Shown here in pieces: positions 1 to 6,615 of a stretch of DNA of 9,148 nt; position 1 is the stretch's first letter, and every line of letters begins with the position of its first letter. The stretch covers positions 1 to 9,148 of the forward strand of contig JAKAYJ010000039.1 in NCBI GenBank assembly GCA_021816385.1, written 5' to 3'. Below the pieces are notes generated by a model that was given only the letters and a program-made list of their open reading frames with translations, made no database searches and had not been told where the DNA came from. Origin of the DNA: Thermoplasmata archaeon (lineage in GTDB: Archaea; Thermoplasmatota; Thermoplasmata; Thermoplasmatales; Thermoplasmataceae). Both the position numbers and the translations under genes were made by a program.

Positions 1-713
1 GGATCGTCCTTCCCGACATATTCTCCAGCAATGAATGAAAGTTTGTCGGTTGTGATTACAGCCACATTCTCTGAAGGAAGTTTCTCGTGATCGTCCCTTG
101 TGTAAACTCTCTTTATGACATATCTCCCCTTTGTCCCAATGAGTGAAATAATATCATACATCTCTTCCGGGGCCTCAAGAACTATGCTCTTAGCCTTGAC
201 AATATCCCAGATCTCGAACTTAAACCCTGCATGCATGTTCTGATCTATCACAAGACCGGGAGTGTTGAATGGATCAGCAAACATTCTGAATATGGGGTAA
301 TTGAATGCTCCGGGTTCTGTTTTGTCCATCATGAATACTATGAATGGTTCGCTCCTCCTTGGTGTTATTTCCATCTCTGCTATTCCGGGGCCCATTCCCT
401 TTATATTTCCTGAGAATGAATCCTTCAGGAGATCCTGACCCGCCCCATATAGCCCAAGTTTCTTTGCTATATCTGTTCCTGACCTGAATGCATCCCATGC
501 AAGCTTATGCACTTCTGACGCGTTGATTCCATTGCCATGAACCATTGTTATCTGAATATCGTCCCCTATGTAGCTGATATGGTGATCCCAGATTATTCCT
601 TCACCCTGCTCTTTCACATGCTTTTTAACCGCTGCGACTACATCCTCATGAACAGTGGTGTGGCCGGGAAGACTGCCGATATCTGCCTTAATGTGTGTGA
701 TGGTGGTTTTCAT
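1..713 (-). CDS. fbp: Fructose 1,6-bisphosphate aldolase/phosphatase, bifunctional archaeal type (3' part missing)
   Basis: This is the N-terminal part (about 237 residues) of the archaeal bifunctional enzyme that condenses dihydroxyacetone phosphate with glyceraldehyde-3-phosphate and then dephosphorylates FBP to fructose-6-phosphate, the committing step of gluconeogenesis in the cytoplasm. Read on the minus strand it begins MKTTITHIKADIGSLPGH, which carries the metal-binding Asp and His of this family, followed by YIGDDIQITMVHG near residue 50 with the paired metal-binding aspartates. The last visible residues are EYVGKDD; Tyr232 and Lys235 fit the catalytic Tyr-x-x-Lys pair of the family (Schiff-base Lys). 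The frame is open to the window edge, so roughly the last third of a typical 360-400 residue protein lies outside. The start at 713 is preferred over an adjacent ATG at 716 because it matches family N-termini and lies about 26 nt from a TATA box, implying a leaderless mRNA. It is divergent from the acyl-CoA dehydrogenase gene. Confidence 0.93.
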   Translation of the reverse strand, partial: MKTTITHIKADIGSLPGHTTVHEDVVAAVKKHVKEQGEGIIWDHHISYIGDDIQITMVHGNGINASEVHKLAWDAFRSGTDIAKKLGLYGAGQDLLKDSFSGNIKGMGPGIAEMEITPRRSEPFIVFMMDKTEPGAFNYPIFRMFADPFNTPGLVIDQNMHAGFKFEIWDIVKAKSIVLEAPEEMYDIISLIGTKGRYVIKRVYTRDDHEKLPSENVAVITTDKLSFIAGEYVGKDD

Positions 714-734
714 CATTAATAGATGTTAAATTCC

Positions 735-743
735 TATATAAAA
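735..743 (-). promoter_or_regulatory. TATA box of the FBP aldolase/phosphatase gene
   Basis: Read on the minus strand this is TTTTATATA, centred about 26 nt upstream of the ATG at 713. That spacing places the transcription start at or next to the start codon, so the mRNA should be leaderless. No Shine-Dalgarno site precedes the ATG. The assignment rests on sequence and spacing only. Confidence 0.7.
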
Positions 744-857
744 CGTTTCTGGAAATTTGAATCATTATACGCGAGATAGGGTGTCACATGCCGTCTTGAA
801 GAAAAACATTCCAAAACATATGTAGATAACAGAATCGGATTCACTTCAAACTTAAAA

Positions 858-865
858 TTATAAAT
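858..865 (+). promoter_or_regulatory. TATA box of the acyl-CoA dehydrogenase gene
   Basis: TTATAAAT is preceded by an A-rich stretch that could serve as the BRE. Its centre is about 24 nt before the ATG at 885. It overlaps an upstream in-frame ATG at 864, which therefore would lie before the transcription start and cannot be the start codon if this box is used. Confidence 0.65.
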
Positions 866-884
866 GTATTCATTATACAGGTAT

Positions 885-2033
885 ATGGCAGAAATGACAC
901 AGGAAGAGATTGATGTACTTCAATACGTCAGGAGATTTGCCAGGGAAGAGATCAGACCACTGGCAAAAAAAATAGATGAAGAAAAGACTGTGCCTCAAAG
1001 TCTAATTAACAGGATGAAGGAACTTGGGCTTTTTGCAAGTTATATTCCAAAGGAATATGGTGGATATGGGATGAGTTTCCAGTTCCTGATGCATGCAATA
1101 GAGGAAATTTCCATGGCATGCCCCAGTACCGCTCTTGTGCTTGATGGGGCCCTCACACTTTTTGCAGAACCGGTCCTGATGTTTGGAAGTGAAGAACTCA
1201 AGAAAAAATATCTTGGAATGGTTGCGGAAGGAACCGTTGGAGGGCTTGCACTGACGGAACCTGGAGCGGGCAGCGATGCAGCAGCCATAAAAACAACCGC
1301 AGTGAAGAATGGAAACAATTACGTGGTAAATGGCACAAAGATATTCATCTCAAACGGAAGGCTTGCAAAATTCTATGTTGTGGATGTTGTGACTGAACCA
1401 GGAAAGGGCCACAGGGGAATATCTACATTTGTTGTGGATGCTGACACACCTGGACTCAGAATATCAAGAGACATAGAAAAGCTTGGAATAAAAGGATCTT
1501 CAACAGTGGAACTTGTATTTGACAATGTGGAAGTCCCTGAATCAAACATTGTTGGAAAACTGAATGATGGATTCAAGGTCGTAATGGAAACACTGGATGC
1601 AGGAAGAATTGGCATAGCATGCCAGGCACTTGGAATAGCAAAGGCAGCTTTCAGGGAGGCAGTGGAGTATGCCCAGCAGAGGAAGCAGTTCAACCAGGTC
1701 CTTTCAAACTTTGAGGCAATCCAGTTCATGATTGCTGACATGGAGACTTCCATAAGCGCAGCAACTCTTCTAACATACGATGCAGCCAGAAGATGGGACG
1801 AACATCTTCCATGCGTGAAGGAATCCTCCATGGCAAAACTCTTTGCATCAGACACTGCAATGAAAGTGACCACAGATGCACTCCAGATCTTTGGTGGATA
1901 TGGATACACGACTGATCTTGATGCTGAAAGGCACATGAGGGATGCGAAGATAACTCAGATTTATGAGGGTACAAACCAGATTCAGAGACTCATCATTTCA
2001 AGAGAAGTGCTGAAGGAACTTTCAATCATGTGA
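885..2033 (+). CDS. Acyl-CoA dehydrogenase (FAD-dependent)
   Basis: The product (382 residues) is a soluble flavoprotein that oxidises an acyl-CoA to the trans-2-enoyl-CoA and passes electrons to an electron-transfer flavoprotein. Visible family motifs in order: an all-helical N-terminal domain with ELGLFASYIPKEYGG, the FAD/substrate motif LALTEPGAGSDAAAIKTTA, the beta-domain segment NGTKIFISNG, then GIKGSSTVELVFDNVEVP, and the C-terminal helical domain with QQRKQF and QIFGGYGYTTDLDAERHMRDAKITQIYEGTNQIQR (split here: GGYGYT, then IYEGTNQIQ). Glu361 in YEGT is the expected catalytic base, as in medium-chain-type enzymes. Chain-length or branched-chain preference cannot be told from sequence; it resembles short-chain/butyryl-type enzymes in length. 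The start at 885 is chosen over the in-frame ATG at 864 because of the TATA box position; an ATG at 894 (MTQEEIDV) is the other candidate. It appears to be a single-gene unit, since gatD has its own promoter. Confidence 0.93.
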   Translation: MAEMTQEEIDVLQYVRRFAREEIRPLAKKIDEEKTVPQSLINRMKELGLFASYIPKEYGGYGMSFQFLMHAIEEISMACPSTALVLDGALTLFAEPVLMFGSEELKKKYLGMVAEGTVGGLALTEPGAGSDAAAIKTTAVKNGNNYVVNGTKIFISNGRLAKFYVVDVVTEPGKGHRGISTFVVDADTPGLRISRDIEKLGIKGSSTVELVFDNVEVPESNIVGKLNDGFKVVMETLDAGRIGIACQALGIAKAAFREAVEYAQQRKQFNQVLSNFEAIQFMIADMETSISAATLLTYDAARRWDEHLPCVKESSMAKLFASDTAMKVTTDALQIFGGYGYTTDLDAERHMRDAKITQIYEGTNQIQRLIISREVLKELSIM

Positions 2034-2060
2034 TTGGGAGAGCGCATTCTTTTCTCATGC

Positions 2061-2070
2061 AAATATAAAA
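2061..2070 (+). promoter_or_regulatory. TATA box of the gatDE operon
   Basis: AAATATAAAA lies in the 60-nt gap after the acyl-CoA dehydrogenase stop codon. Its centre is about 28 nt before the ATG at 2094, so gatD is probably transcribed separately from a leaderless start. This spacing is at the long end of the range seen for the other promoters in the window. Confidence 0.6.
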
Positions 2071-2093
2071 TATCTATTTGCAATCCTCAATGC

Positions 2094-3335
2094 ATGCCTG
2101 TTTATTCTGACAAAGATCGGGGAGCAAGAATAGAGTTCATATATCATGGCTCAAAATACACTGGAACTGTCCTCGGGAAGAATGGAGATTATTATAATAT
2201 CAAAATGGAGAACGGGTATGATGTATTTATTATCCCTGAACAGGTTCAGATTTTTGAGAACACAAAGGGCCATTCAGCCCCAAAGGTGAATAAAGTCAGT
2301 GTTGCAGGTGAAGGGAAGGAGATATCGCTAATCACCACTGGTGGAACCATTGTTAGCAGGATAGATTACACCACTGGAGCCGTATTTCCATCACTGGACA
2401 TAACAGATATCACTTCGAAATTCCCTTACATTGAGGAAAAATTCAGGATCAGGCATGTAAACTTCCTAAACATACTCAGCGAGAACATGGAACCGGACAT
2501 CTGGGTCGGCATTGCAGAGACTGTGGTGAAGGAGAGCGGGAGAGCCCAGGGGATTGTGATCTCCCATGGAACAGATACCATGTCCTACACTGCAGCAGCA
2601 CTCTCCTTCATGTTGAAGAAACTTTCTGTGCCTGTGATCATGACAGGTTCACAGAGGAGTTCTGACAGGCCAAGCAGCGATTCGTTTTTGAACATGGAAG
2701 GTGCAATCAATTTCGCAGGAACTCAAGTGGGAGAAGTGTGCATTGCAATGCACGAAACCCTGAGCGATGATAGAATAGCACTCATGAGAGGAGTGAGAAC
2801 AAGAAAAATGCATTCCACCAGAAGGGATGCCTTCAGGAGCATAGGTGAGAAACCCATCGGATATTTCCAAAATGGAAGAGTGGAAATTCATGGGAATCAC
2901 AGGAAACCTGATCAGTCTACCGAATTGGATGGTAAACTGGAGAAGAAGGTTGGAATAATTTATTTTCATCCGGGTATGGAGATAGAGGATCTTGAAAGGT
3001 ATATTGAAAAGAAAAAAGGAGTAGTGGTCATGGGGACAGGACTCGGGCACATGGCTGTGAAGTTCCTTGACACAATCAAAAATTACACAGGAAATGGCGG
3101 GAAGATCCTCATGACGAGCCAGTGCATAATGGGACCTGTTAACCTTGACGTGTATGCCACAGGTAGGGAGCTTGCTGCTGCAGGTGTGACATGGGTTGAA
3201 AATATGCTTCCTGAAGTTGCCATGGTGAAAATGATGCATGTGCTTGGAAACTATGAAGACGCAGACTTTGAGAGAGTCATGAGGATGAACATGAAGGGTG
3301 AGATACTATGCAGGGAACAGGCTGGTGATCTCTGA
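2094..3335 (+). CDS. gatD: Glutamyl-tRNA(Gln) amidotransferase subunit D
   Basis: GatD is the glutaminase/asparaginase-like subunit of the archaeal GatDE complex; it releases ammonia from an amide donor for GatE to amidate Glu-tRNA(Gln). The 413-residue product has the N-terminal small beta domain typical of GatD (residues about 1-70, with GSKYTGTVLGK) followed by an L-asparaginase fold. Thr82 in TTGGTI, Thr160 and Asp161 in HGTDT, and Lys238 in RTRKMHS line up with the Thr-Thr-Asp-Lys catalytic set of E. coli asparaginase II. MTGSQRSSDRPSSD is also characteristic of GatD. The frame remains open upstream to a TTG at 2034, but those 20 residues are not GatD-like and include the promoter, so the ATG at 2094 is chosen; 413 residues is close to the usual GatD length. 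The stop codon directly abuts the gatE ATG (TGAATG), indicating co-translation of the two subunits. Confidence 0.95.
   Translation: MPVYSDKDRGARIEFIYHGSKYTGTVLGKNGDYYNIKMENGYDVFIIPEQVQIFENTKGHSAPKVNKVSVAGEGKEISLITTGGTIVSRIDYTTGAVFPSLDITDITSKFPYIEEKFRIRHVNFLNILSENMEPDIWVGIAETVVKESGRAQGIVISHGTDTMSYTAAALSFMLKKLSVPVIMTGSQRSSDRPSSDSFLNMEGAINFAGTQVGEVCIAMHETLSDDRIALMRGVRTRKMHSTRRDAFRSIGEKPIGYFQNGRVEIHGNHRKPDQSTELDGKLEKKVGIIYFHPGMEIEDLERYIEKKKGVVVMGTGLGHMAVKFLDTIKNYTGNGGKILMTSQCIMGPVNLDVYATGRELAAAGVTWVENMLPEVAMVKMMHVLGNYEDADFERVMRMNMKGEILCREQAGDL
3324..3329 (+). promoter_or_regulatory. Shine-Dalgarno site of gatE
   Basis: GGTGAT matches the anti-Shine-Dalgarno end of archaeal 16S rRNA and lies 6 nt before the gatE ATG at 3336, inside the last codons of gatD. 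It supports the ATG that follows the gatD stop codon without a gap. Its presence here contrasts with the leaderless first genes of the other units. Confidence 0.7.
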
Positions 3336-5144
3336 ATGGATTCATTCCCGGAAAACGCAATGATAGGGCTGGAAGTGCACATGCAGTTAAGAACAGGCAA
3401 ACTGTTCTGCAGGTGTGGAACTGAAGGAAAGGAGAACGGACTTTCAATTATAAGAGATCTAAAAACTACCTCAGGAGAGGCAGGAATTGTGGATGAGTCT
3501 GCAATGACTGAGGAGTCAAAGAAGAGGAGAAACCTGTACCTTGTTACGGATAATTCCTGCCTTCTTGAACTGGATGAACAACCCCCGGAAACCATGAGTA
3601 ATGAAGCACTGTCTGTGGCAATGGCCATGGCAAAATCATTCAACAGTTCTATCCTGGACAGGATTTCTGTCATGAGGAAGATTGTAATAGATGGATCAAA
3701 CACGGGAGGATTCCAGAGAACTTCCATAATATCCTTTGGTGGCGAGATAAGGGGAAAAAATGCCGTATCCGAAATTTCAACCATATGCCTCGAGGAGGAT
3801 TCTTGCAGGAAAATTGAGGAAAAAGAAAACACTGTCACATATTCACTGGAGAGGCTGGGAATACCATTAATTGAGATATCTACAAAACCCGACCTGAAAA
3901 CTCCTGAAGAGGCCATGGAAATAGCAAGGGAGATTGGAAACAGGATCATAGTGATGGGCATGCTGAGAAAGGGTGCTGATTCCATAAGGCAGGATGTCAA
4001 TTTTTCCATGGGCTACGGGAGGGTTGAGATAAAGGGTGTGTCAAAGCTCTCTGAGATCAGGGATATTCTCTTGAAGGAGGCAAACAGACAGAAAGCACTT
4101 CACGATGCGGTGGAAAATTGGAAGGCTATGGGAGGATTCGGCAAAATTCACTTCATCAGGCATGATTCCATAATAGGAACATGGAATTCAAAGATGGTGA
4201 GCAGGGCAATTGAAGATGGAAATGGCGTTTATATCTCTCCACTCCTGAATGGGAAGGGTTTCCTGAAGAATGGAAGTTATACCATTGGCAGGGAAATCGC
4301 AGACGCACTGAAATTGATCGGAATCAAAGGAATAGTCCACTATGACGAACTTCCTGCATATGGCCTCAGTGCTGAAGACAGGGATCATATTCATGGAAAA
4401 GTTTGCAAGAATGAAAGGGATTCGTTTTTGATTCTTCTTGTCAGGCCCGGAATGGAAAAAAATGCAGAGGCCCTTATCACACAGAGGCTGGAAAAACTGT
4501 TTTCCCTGAATTTCTCTGAAACCAGGGCTGCATTTGAGGATGGAACCACGAGGTACATGCGCCCCATTTCCGGATCAGGAAGGATGTATCCTGAAACGGA
4601 TATACCTATCATAAAAACGGAATCAGTGAAACTGGATGGGACTGACCTTACTATTCCCGATTCGCTGGAGAATACCGTGAGAGAATTGTCTGTGTCAACA
4701 GGATTGTCAATGCAGGATTCTGAATCCATCATAATGAAGGGTCTTCTACCATTTTTTAGGAAACTTTCTTCCATGTTTGACGGAAAGGTGATCTCGAGGA
4801 TACTCCTGCAGAAGATTCCCGAAATGGAGAAGAAATATGGAAAAACAATTCCAGAGGATGTTCTGCTTGAGCTTGTAAGAATTAGCAGCAGCAGGAATTA
4901 TGGAAGATATTCGCTTGAATGGGCCATAGAGATGGTATCATGGGGGAAGTATTCCATCGAGGAAATTCAGGAAGGAGATCTCATGAAACCATTGGATGAA
5001 GCTGAACTGAAGAATTATGTGAAAGGATGCCCTCCAGAGGAGAGGAAAAATCTCAAGCTCCTTCTAAAGAACATTCAAGATAAGTATGGAAGGCCCATAG
5101 ATATGGGAATACTCACACAGGTTTTATCTTCCATGAAATCCTGA
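3336..5144 (+). CDS. gatE: Glutamyl-tRNA(Gln) amidotransferase subunit E
   Basis: GatE is the tRNA-binding kinase/amidotransferase subunit: it phosphorylates the glutamate on Glu-tRNA(Gln) with ATP and replaces the phosphate with ammonia channelled from GatD. The 602-residue product is full length for the family. The N-terminal cradle domain begins MIGLEVHMQLRTGKLFCRC (residues 9-27), the GatB/GatE signature. The central part, roughly 275-400, fits the GAD-type insert shared with bacterial AspRS, and is followed by the strongly conserved RMYPETDIP near residue 416. The C-terminal 120 residues (VLLELVRISS, EMVSWGKYS, and so on) match the helical tail/YqeY-like region that contacts tRNA. Presence of GatDE implies that the organism charges tRNA(Gln) by the indirect route with a non-discriminating GluRS. 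It is the second gene of a two-gene operon, starting immediately after gatD with a clear ribosome site. Confidence 0.95.
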   Translation: MDSFPENAMIGLEVHMQLRTGKLFCRCGTEGKENGLSIIRDLKTTSGEAGIVDESAMTEESKKRRNLYLVTDNSCLLELDEQPPETMSNEALSVAMAMAKSFNSSILDRISVMRKIVIDGSNTGGFQRTSIISFGGEIRGKNAVSEISTICLEEDSCRKIEEKENTVTYSLERLGIPLIEISTKPDLKTPEEAMEIAREIGNRIIVMGMLRKGADSIRQDVNFSMGYGRVEIKGVSKLSEIRDILLKEANRQKALHDAVENWKAMGGFGKIHFIRHDSIIGTWNSKMVSRAIEDGNGVYISPLLNGKGFLKNGSYTIGREIADALKLIGIKGIVHYDELPAYGLSAEDRDHIHGKVCKNERDSFLILLVRPGMEKNAEALITQRLEKLFSLNFSETRAAFEDGTTRYMRPISGSGRMYPETDIPIIKTESVKLDGTDLTIPDSLENTVRELSVSTGLSMQDSESIIMKGLLPFFRKLSSMFDGKVISRILLQKIPEMEKKYGKTIPEDVLLELVRISSSRNYGRYSLEWAIEMVSWGKYSIEEIQEGDLMKPLDEAELKNYVKGCPPEERKNLKLLLKNIQDKYGRPIDMGILTQVLSSMKS

Positions 5145-5217
5145 ATTTCCTTCAATTTAGGGTGATCGTCTCCTGTTAATTCACAGACGCCTGGGCCTAT
5201 GTATACCAATAAACACC

Positions 5218-5225
5218 TTTCTTTT
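5218..5225 (+). terminator. Possible T-tract terminator of gatDE
   Basis: TTTCTTTT on the coding strand, about 75 nt after the gatE stop codon, fits the oligo-T signals that release archaeal RNA polymerase. The tract is interrupted and no strong hairpin accompanies it, so this is tentative. Confidence 0.3.
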
Positions 5226-5271
5226 ATGTAACTACTTACTGTTGAAATTCTGTTTTCAGTACATATTCAGT

Positions 5272-5281
5272 TCAATAAAAG
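5272..5281 (+). promoter_or_regulatory. Second, upstream TATA-like box before hemL
   Basis: This is an exact copy of the 10-base proximal box. If used, transcription would begin near 5301 and give hemL a leader of about 33 nt. Whether it is a second promoter or a chance A-rich repeat cannot be decided from sequence. Confidence 0.35.
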
Positions 5282-5304
5282 GAAACTGTAACGTCCGATG
5301 AAAA

Positions 5305-5314
5305 TCAATAAAAG
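5305..5314 (+). promoter_or_regulatory. TATA box of the hemLCD operon (proximal)
   Basis: TCAATAAAAG is centred about 25 nt before the hemL ATG at 5335, the spacing expected for a leaderless transcript. No Shine-Dalgarno site lies before the ATG. An identical box lies 33 bp upstream. Confidence 0.6.
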
Positions 5315-5334
5315 CCATTTGCGCATATCCTTTC

Positions 5335-6615
5335 ATGGATTCTGATTCTCTCTTCAGGAGAGCATCCAAATTATTCCCCGGAGGAGTTAACTCTCCTGTG
5401 AGGTTCTATGAACCGAAGCCTATTTATTTTTCAAGAGCCACAGGAACAAGGCTTTTTGACGTTTCAGGAAAAGAATACCTTGATTTTTCCATGGGATTCG
5501 GGGCAGTTTTTGGAGGATATGCCAATTCTGAGATCCTCGATCATGCCATGGAGGTATTTGCAAATCCTGTACCTGAGGGTGTGGTGTCGGAAAATGAAAT
5601 TATTCTTGGAGAATTGATCAATGGGGCGGTTCCTTCCGTTGAGATGATGAGGTTCACCAACTCGGGCACAGAGGCAACGATGCATGCAATCAGGCTTGCA
5701 AGGGCATACACCGGAAGAAAGATTATAGTGAAGATGAATGGCGGATTCCATGGGGCCCATGATTATGCACTCATAGGAGCAGGGAGTGGTGCAGCCACCT
5801 TTGGAACTCCTACCAGCCCGGGAATACCAAAAGAGGTGAGCAAAACAGTTCTTGTGGGCGAATTCAATCACACGGATTCCATAGAGAAAATATTCTTAAA
5901 GCACGGGAATGATATTGCTGCAGTAATCGTTGAGCCCATCATGGGAAACATGGGTGTCATAAACCCTGAGGAAGGGTTCCTGAAATTTCTCAGGGAGATA
6001 ACACAGAAACATGGCTCACTTCTGATCTTTGATGAGGTGATAACAGGATTCAGGTTCAGGTACGGTGCATATCAGGATATGGTAAATGTCAAGCCCGACA
6101 TAACAACCATGGGGAAGATCATAGGAGGAGGAATGCCTGTTGGCCTCTTTGGAGGCAGTGAAGAAATAATGAAGAATATATCCCCAAGCGGCAAGGTTTA
6201 CCAGTCGGGAACATTTTCCGCCAACCCATATACAATGGCCACAGGAATTGCAGCGCTGAAATACCTCAAGACCATTGATTATGAATCAACAATAAGGCTT
6301 GCAAAATGGATTGAAGGAAAGTTGAAACCCTATAACGAAGCGGGGATAAAGGTGAACAGGGCCTACAATATGTTCACCCCTTTCTTCAATACGCAGGAAG
6401 TGATTGATTACACTACTGCAAAGAACTCTGATTCCGTAAGATTCATGAAATTCTTCAGGGAACTGCTCAGGTATGGAATATACCTTTCACCGGGACAGTT
6501 TGAAACTTCATTCATAGGCCCTGCACACACCCCTGAAGAAGTGGAAATGGCAGCATTCAAAATGGTTTATGCTCTGGAGAATGAACTTAATGAGAGTGGG
6601 CACCAGGAAAAGTAA
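5335..6615 (+). CDS. hemL: Glutamate-1-semialdehyde 2,1-aminomutase
   Basis: HemL is a PLP enzyme of the class III aminotransferase fold that moves the amino group of glutamate-1-semialdehyde to give 5-aminolevulinate, the universal tetrapyrrole precursor in the C5 pathway. The 426-residue product is full length. It starts MDSDSLFRRASKLFPGGVNSPVR, close to the family N-terminus (shown as LFPGGVNSPVR), and contains RFTNSGTEATMHAIRLARAYTGR (NSGTEA binds the cofactor phosphate; near residue 108), the FDEVITGFR strand with the PLP-ring Asp, and TMGKIIGGGMPVGLFGG, in which Lys261 should form the Schiff base. YQSGTFSANPYTMATG is the typical HemL phosphate-binding segment and separates it from other class III transaminases. 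It is first in the hemLCD operon, leaderless from the box at 5305-5314, and its last 26 nt overlap the start of hemC. hemA, which supplies its substrate, is not in the window. Confidence 0.96.
   Translation: MDSDSLFRRASKLFPGGVNSPVRFYEPKPIYFSRATGTRLFDVSGKEYLDFSMGFGAVFGGYANSEILDHAMEVFANPVPEGVVSENEIILGELINGAVPSVEMMRFTNSGTEATMHAIRLARAYTGRKIIVKMNGGFHGAHDYALIGAGSGAATFGTPTSPGIPKEVSKTVLVGEFNHTDSIEKIFLKHGNDIAAVIVEPIMGNMGVINPEEGFLKFLREITQKHGSLLIFDEVITGFRFRYGAYQDMVNVKPDITTMGKIIGGGMPVGLFGGSEEIMKNISPSGKVYQSGTFSANPYTMATGIAALKYLKTIDYESTIRLAKWIEGKLKPYNEAGIKVNRAYNMFTPFFNTQEVIDYTTAKNSDSVRFMKFFRELLRYGIYLSPGQFETSFIGPAHTPEEVEMAAFKMVYALENELNESGHQEK
6576..6580 (+). promoter_or_regulatory. Shine-Dalgarno site of hemC
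   Basis: GGAGA lies inside hemL, 9 nt before the ATG at 6590. It decides the hemC start: the in-frame ATGs at 6569 (before the site) and 6581 (touching it) are wrongly placed for initiation. Confidence 0.65.

Larger units (their letters stand above)
714..884. other. Divergent intergenic promoter region
   Basis: This spacer separates two divergent genes and carries one TATA box facing each way. Between them lie short repeats that could be regulator sites: TCATTATAC at 762-770 and again at 870-878 (11 bases with one mismatch if extended), and AAAACAT at 803-809 and 813-819, spaced 10 bp apart, about one helical turn. The second TCATTATAC copy lies between the TATA box and start codon of the acyl-CoA dehydrogenase gene, where a bound protein would block initiation. 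I see no RNA gene and no convincing small coding sequence. Confidence 0.5.
5145..5334. other. Intergenic region between gatE and hemL
   Basis: This 190-nt spacer probably contains the end of the gatDE transcript and the hemL promoter. A short T-rich tract (TTTCTTTT, 5218-5225) is a candidate archaeal terminator for gatDE. A weak inverted repeat, CGTCT at 5167-5171 with AGACG at 5185-5189, precedes it. Two identical TATA-like boxes, TCAATAAAAG, lie at 5272-5281 and 5305-5314. I see no C/D-box pair, tRNA or supported small gene. Confidence 0.5.

Noticed and set aside
231..413. Plus-strand open frame at the left end
   Set aside because: Lies antisense to the FBP aldolase/phosphatase, which is supported by metal-binding and catalytic motifs.
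1373..1936. Minus-strand open frame of 187 codons opposite the acyl-CoA dehydrogenase
   Set aside because: Antisense shadow of a conserved enzyme; no promoter or ribosome site and a composition unlike a real protein.
2034..2093. N-terminal extension of GatD from a TTG codon directly after the dehydrogenase stop
   Set aside because: The 20 extra residues do not resemble GatD, no ribosome site precedes the TTG, and the stretch contains a well-placed TATA box for the ATG at 2094.
3251..4009. Long minus-strand open frame of 252 codons opposite gatD/gatE
   Set aside because: It is a shadow of the real genes: Ser/Ile/Phe-rich with no domain, lying antisense to strongly conserved gatE sequence.
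5167..5189. Inverted repeat CGTCT/AGACG downstream of gatE as a hairpin terminator or small RNA
   Set aside because: Only five base pairs with a 13-nt loop and a competing four-pair stem; too weak to call, and archaeal termination does not need it.
5291..5345. Possible C/D-box small RNA around the GATGA at 5297-5301
   Set aside because: The C box is imperfect and no matching D box or terminal stem is seen before the hemL coding sequence.
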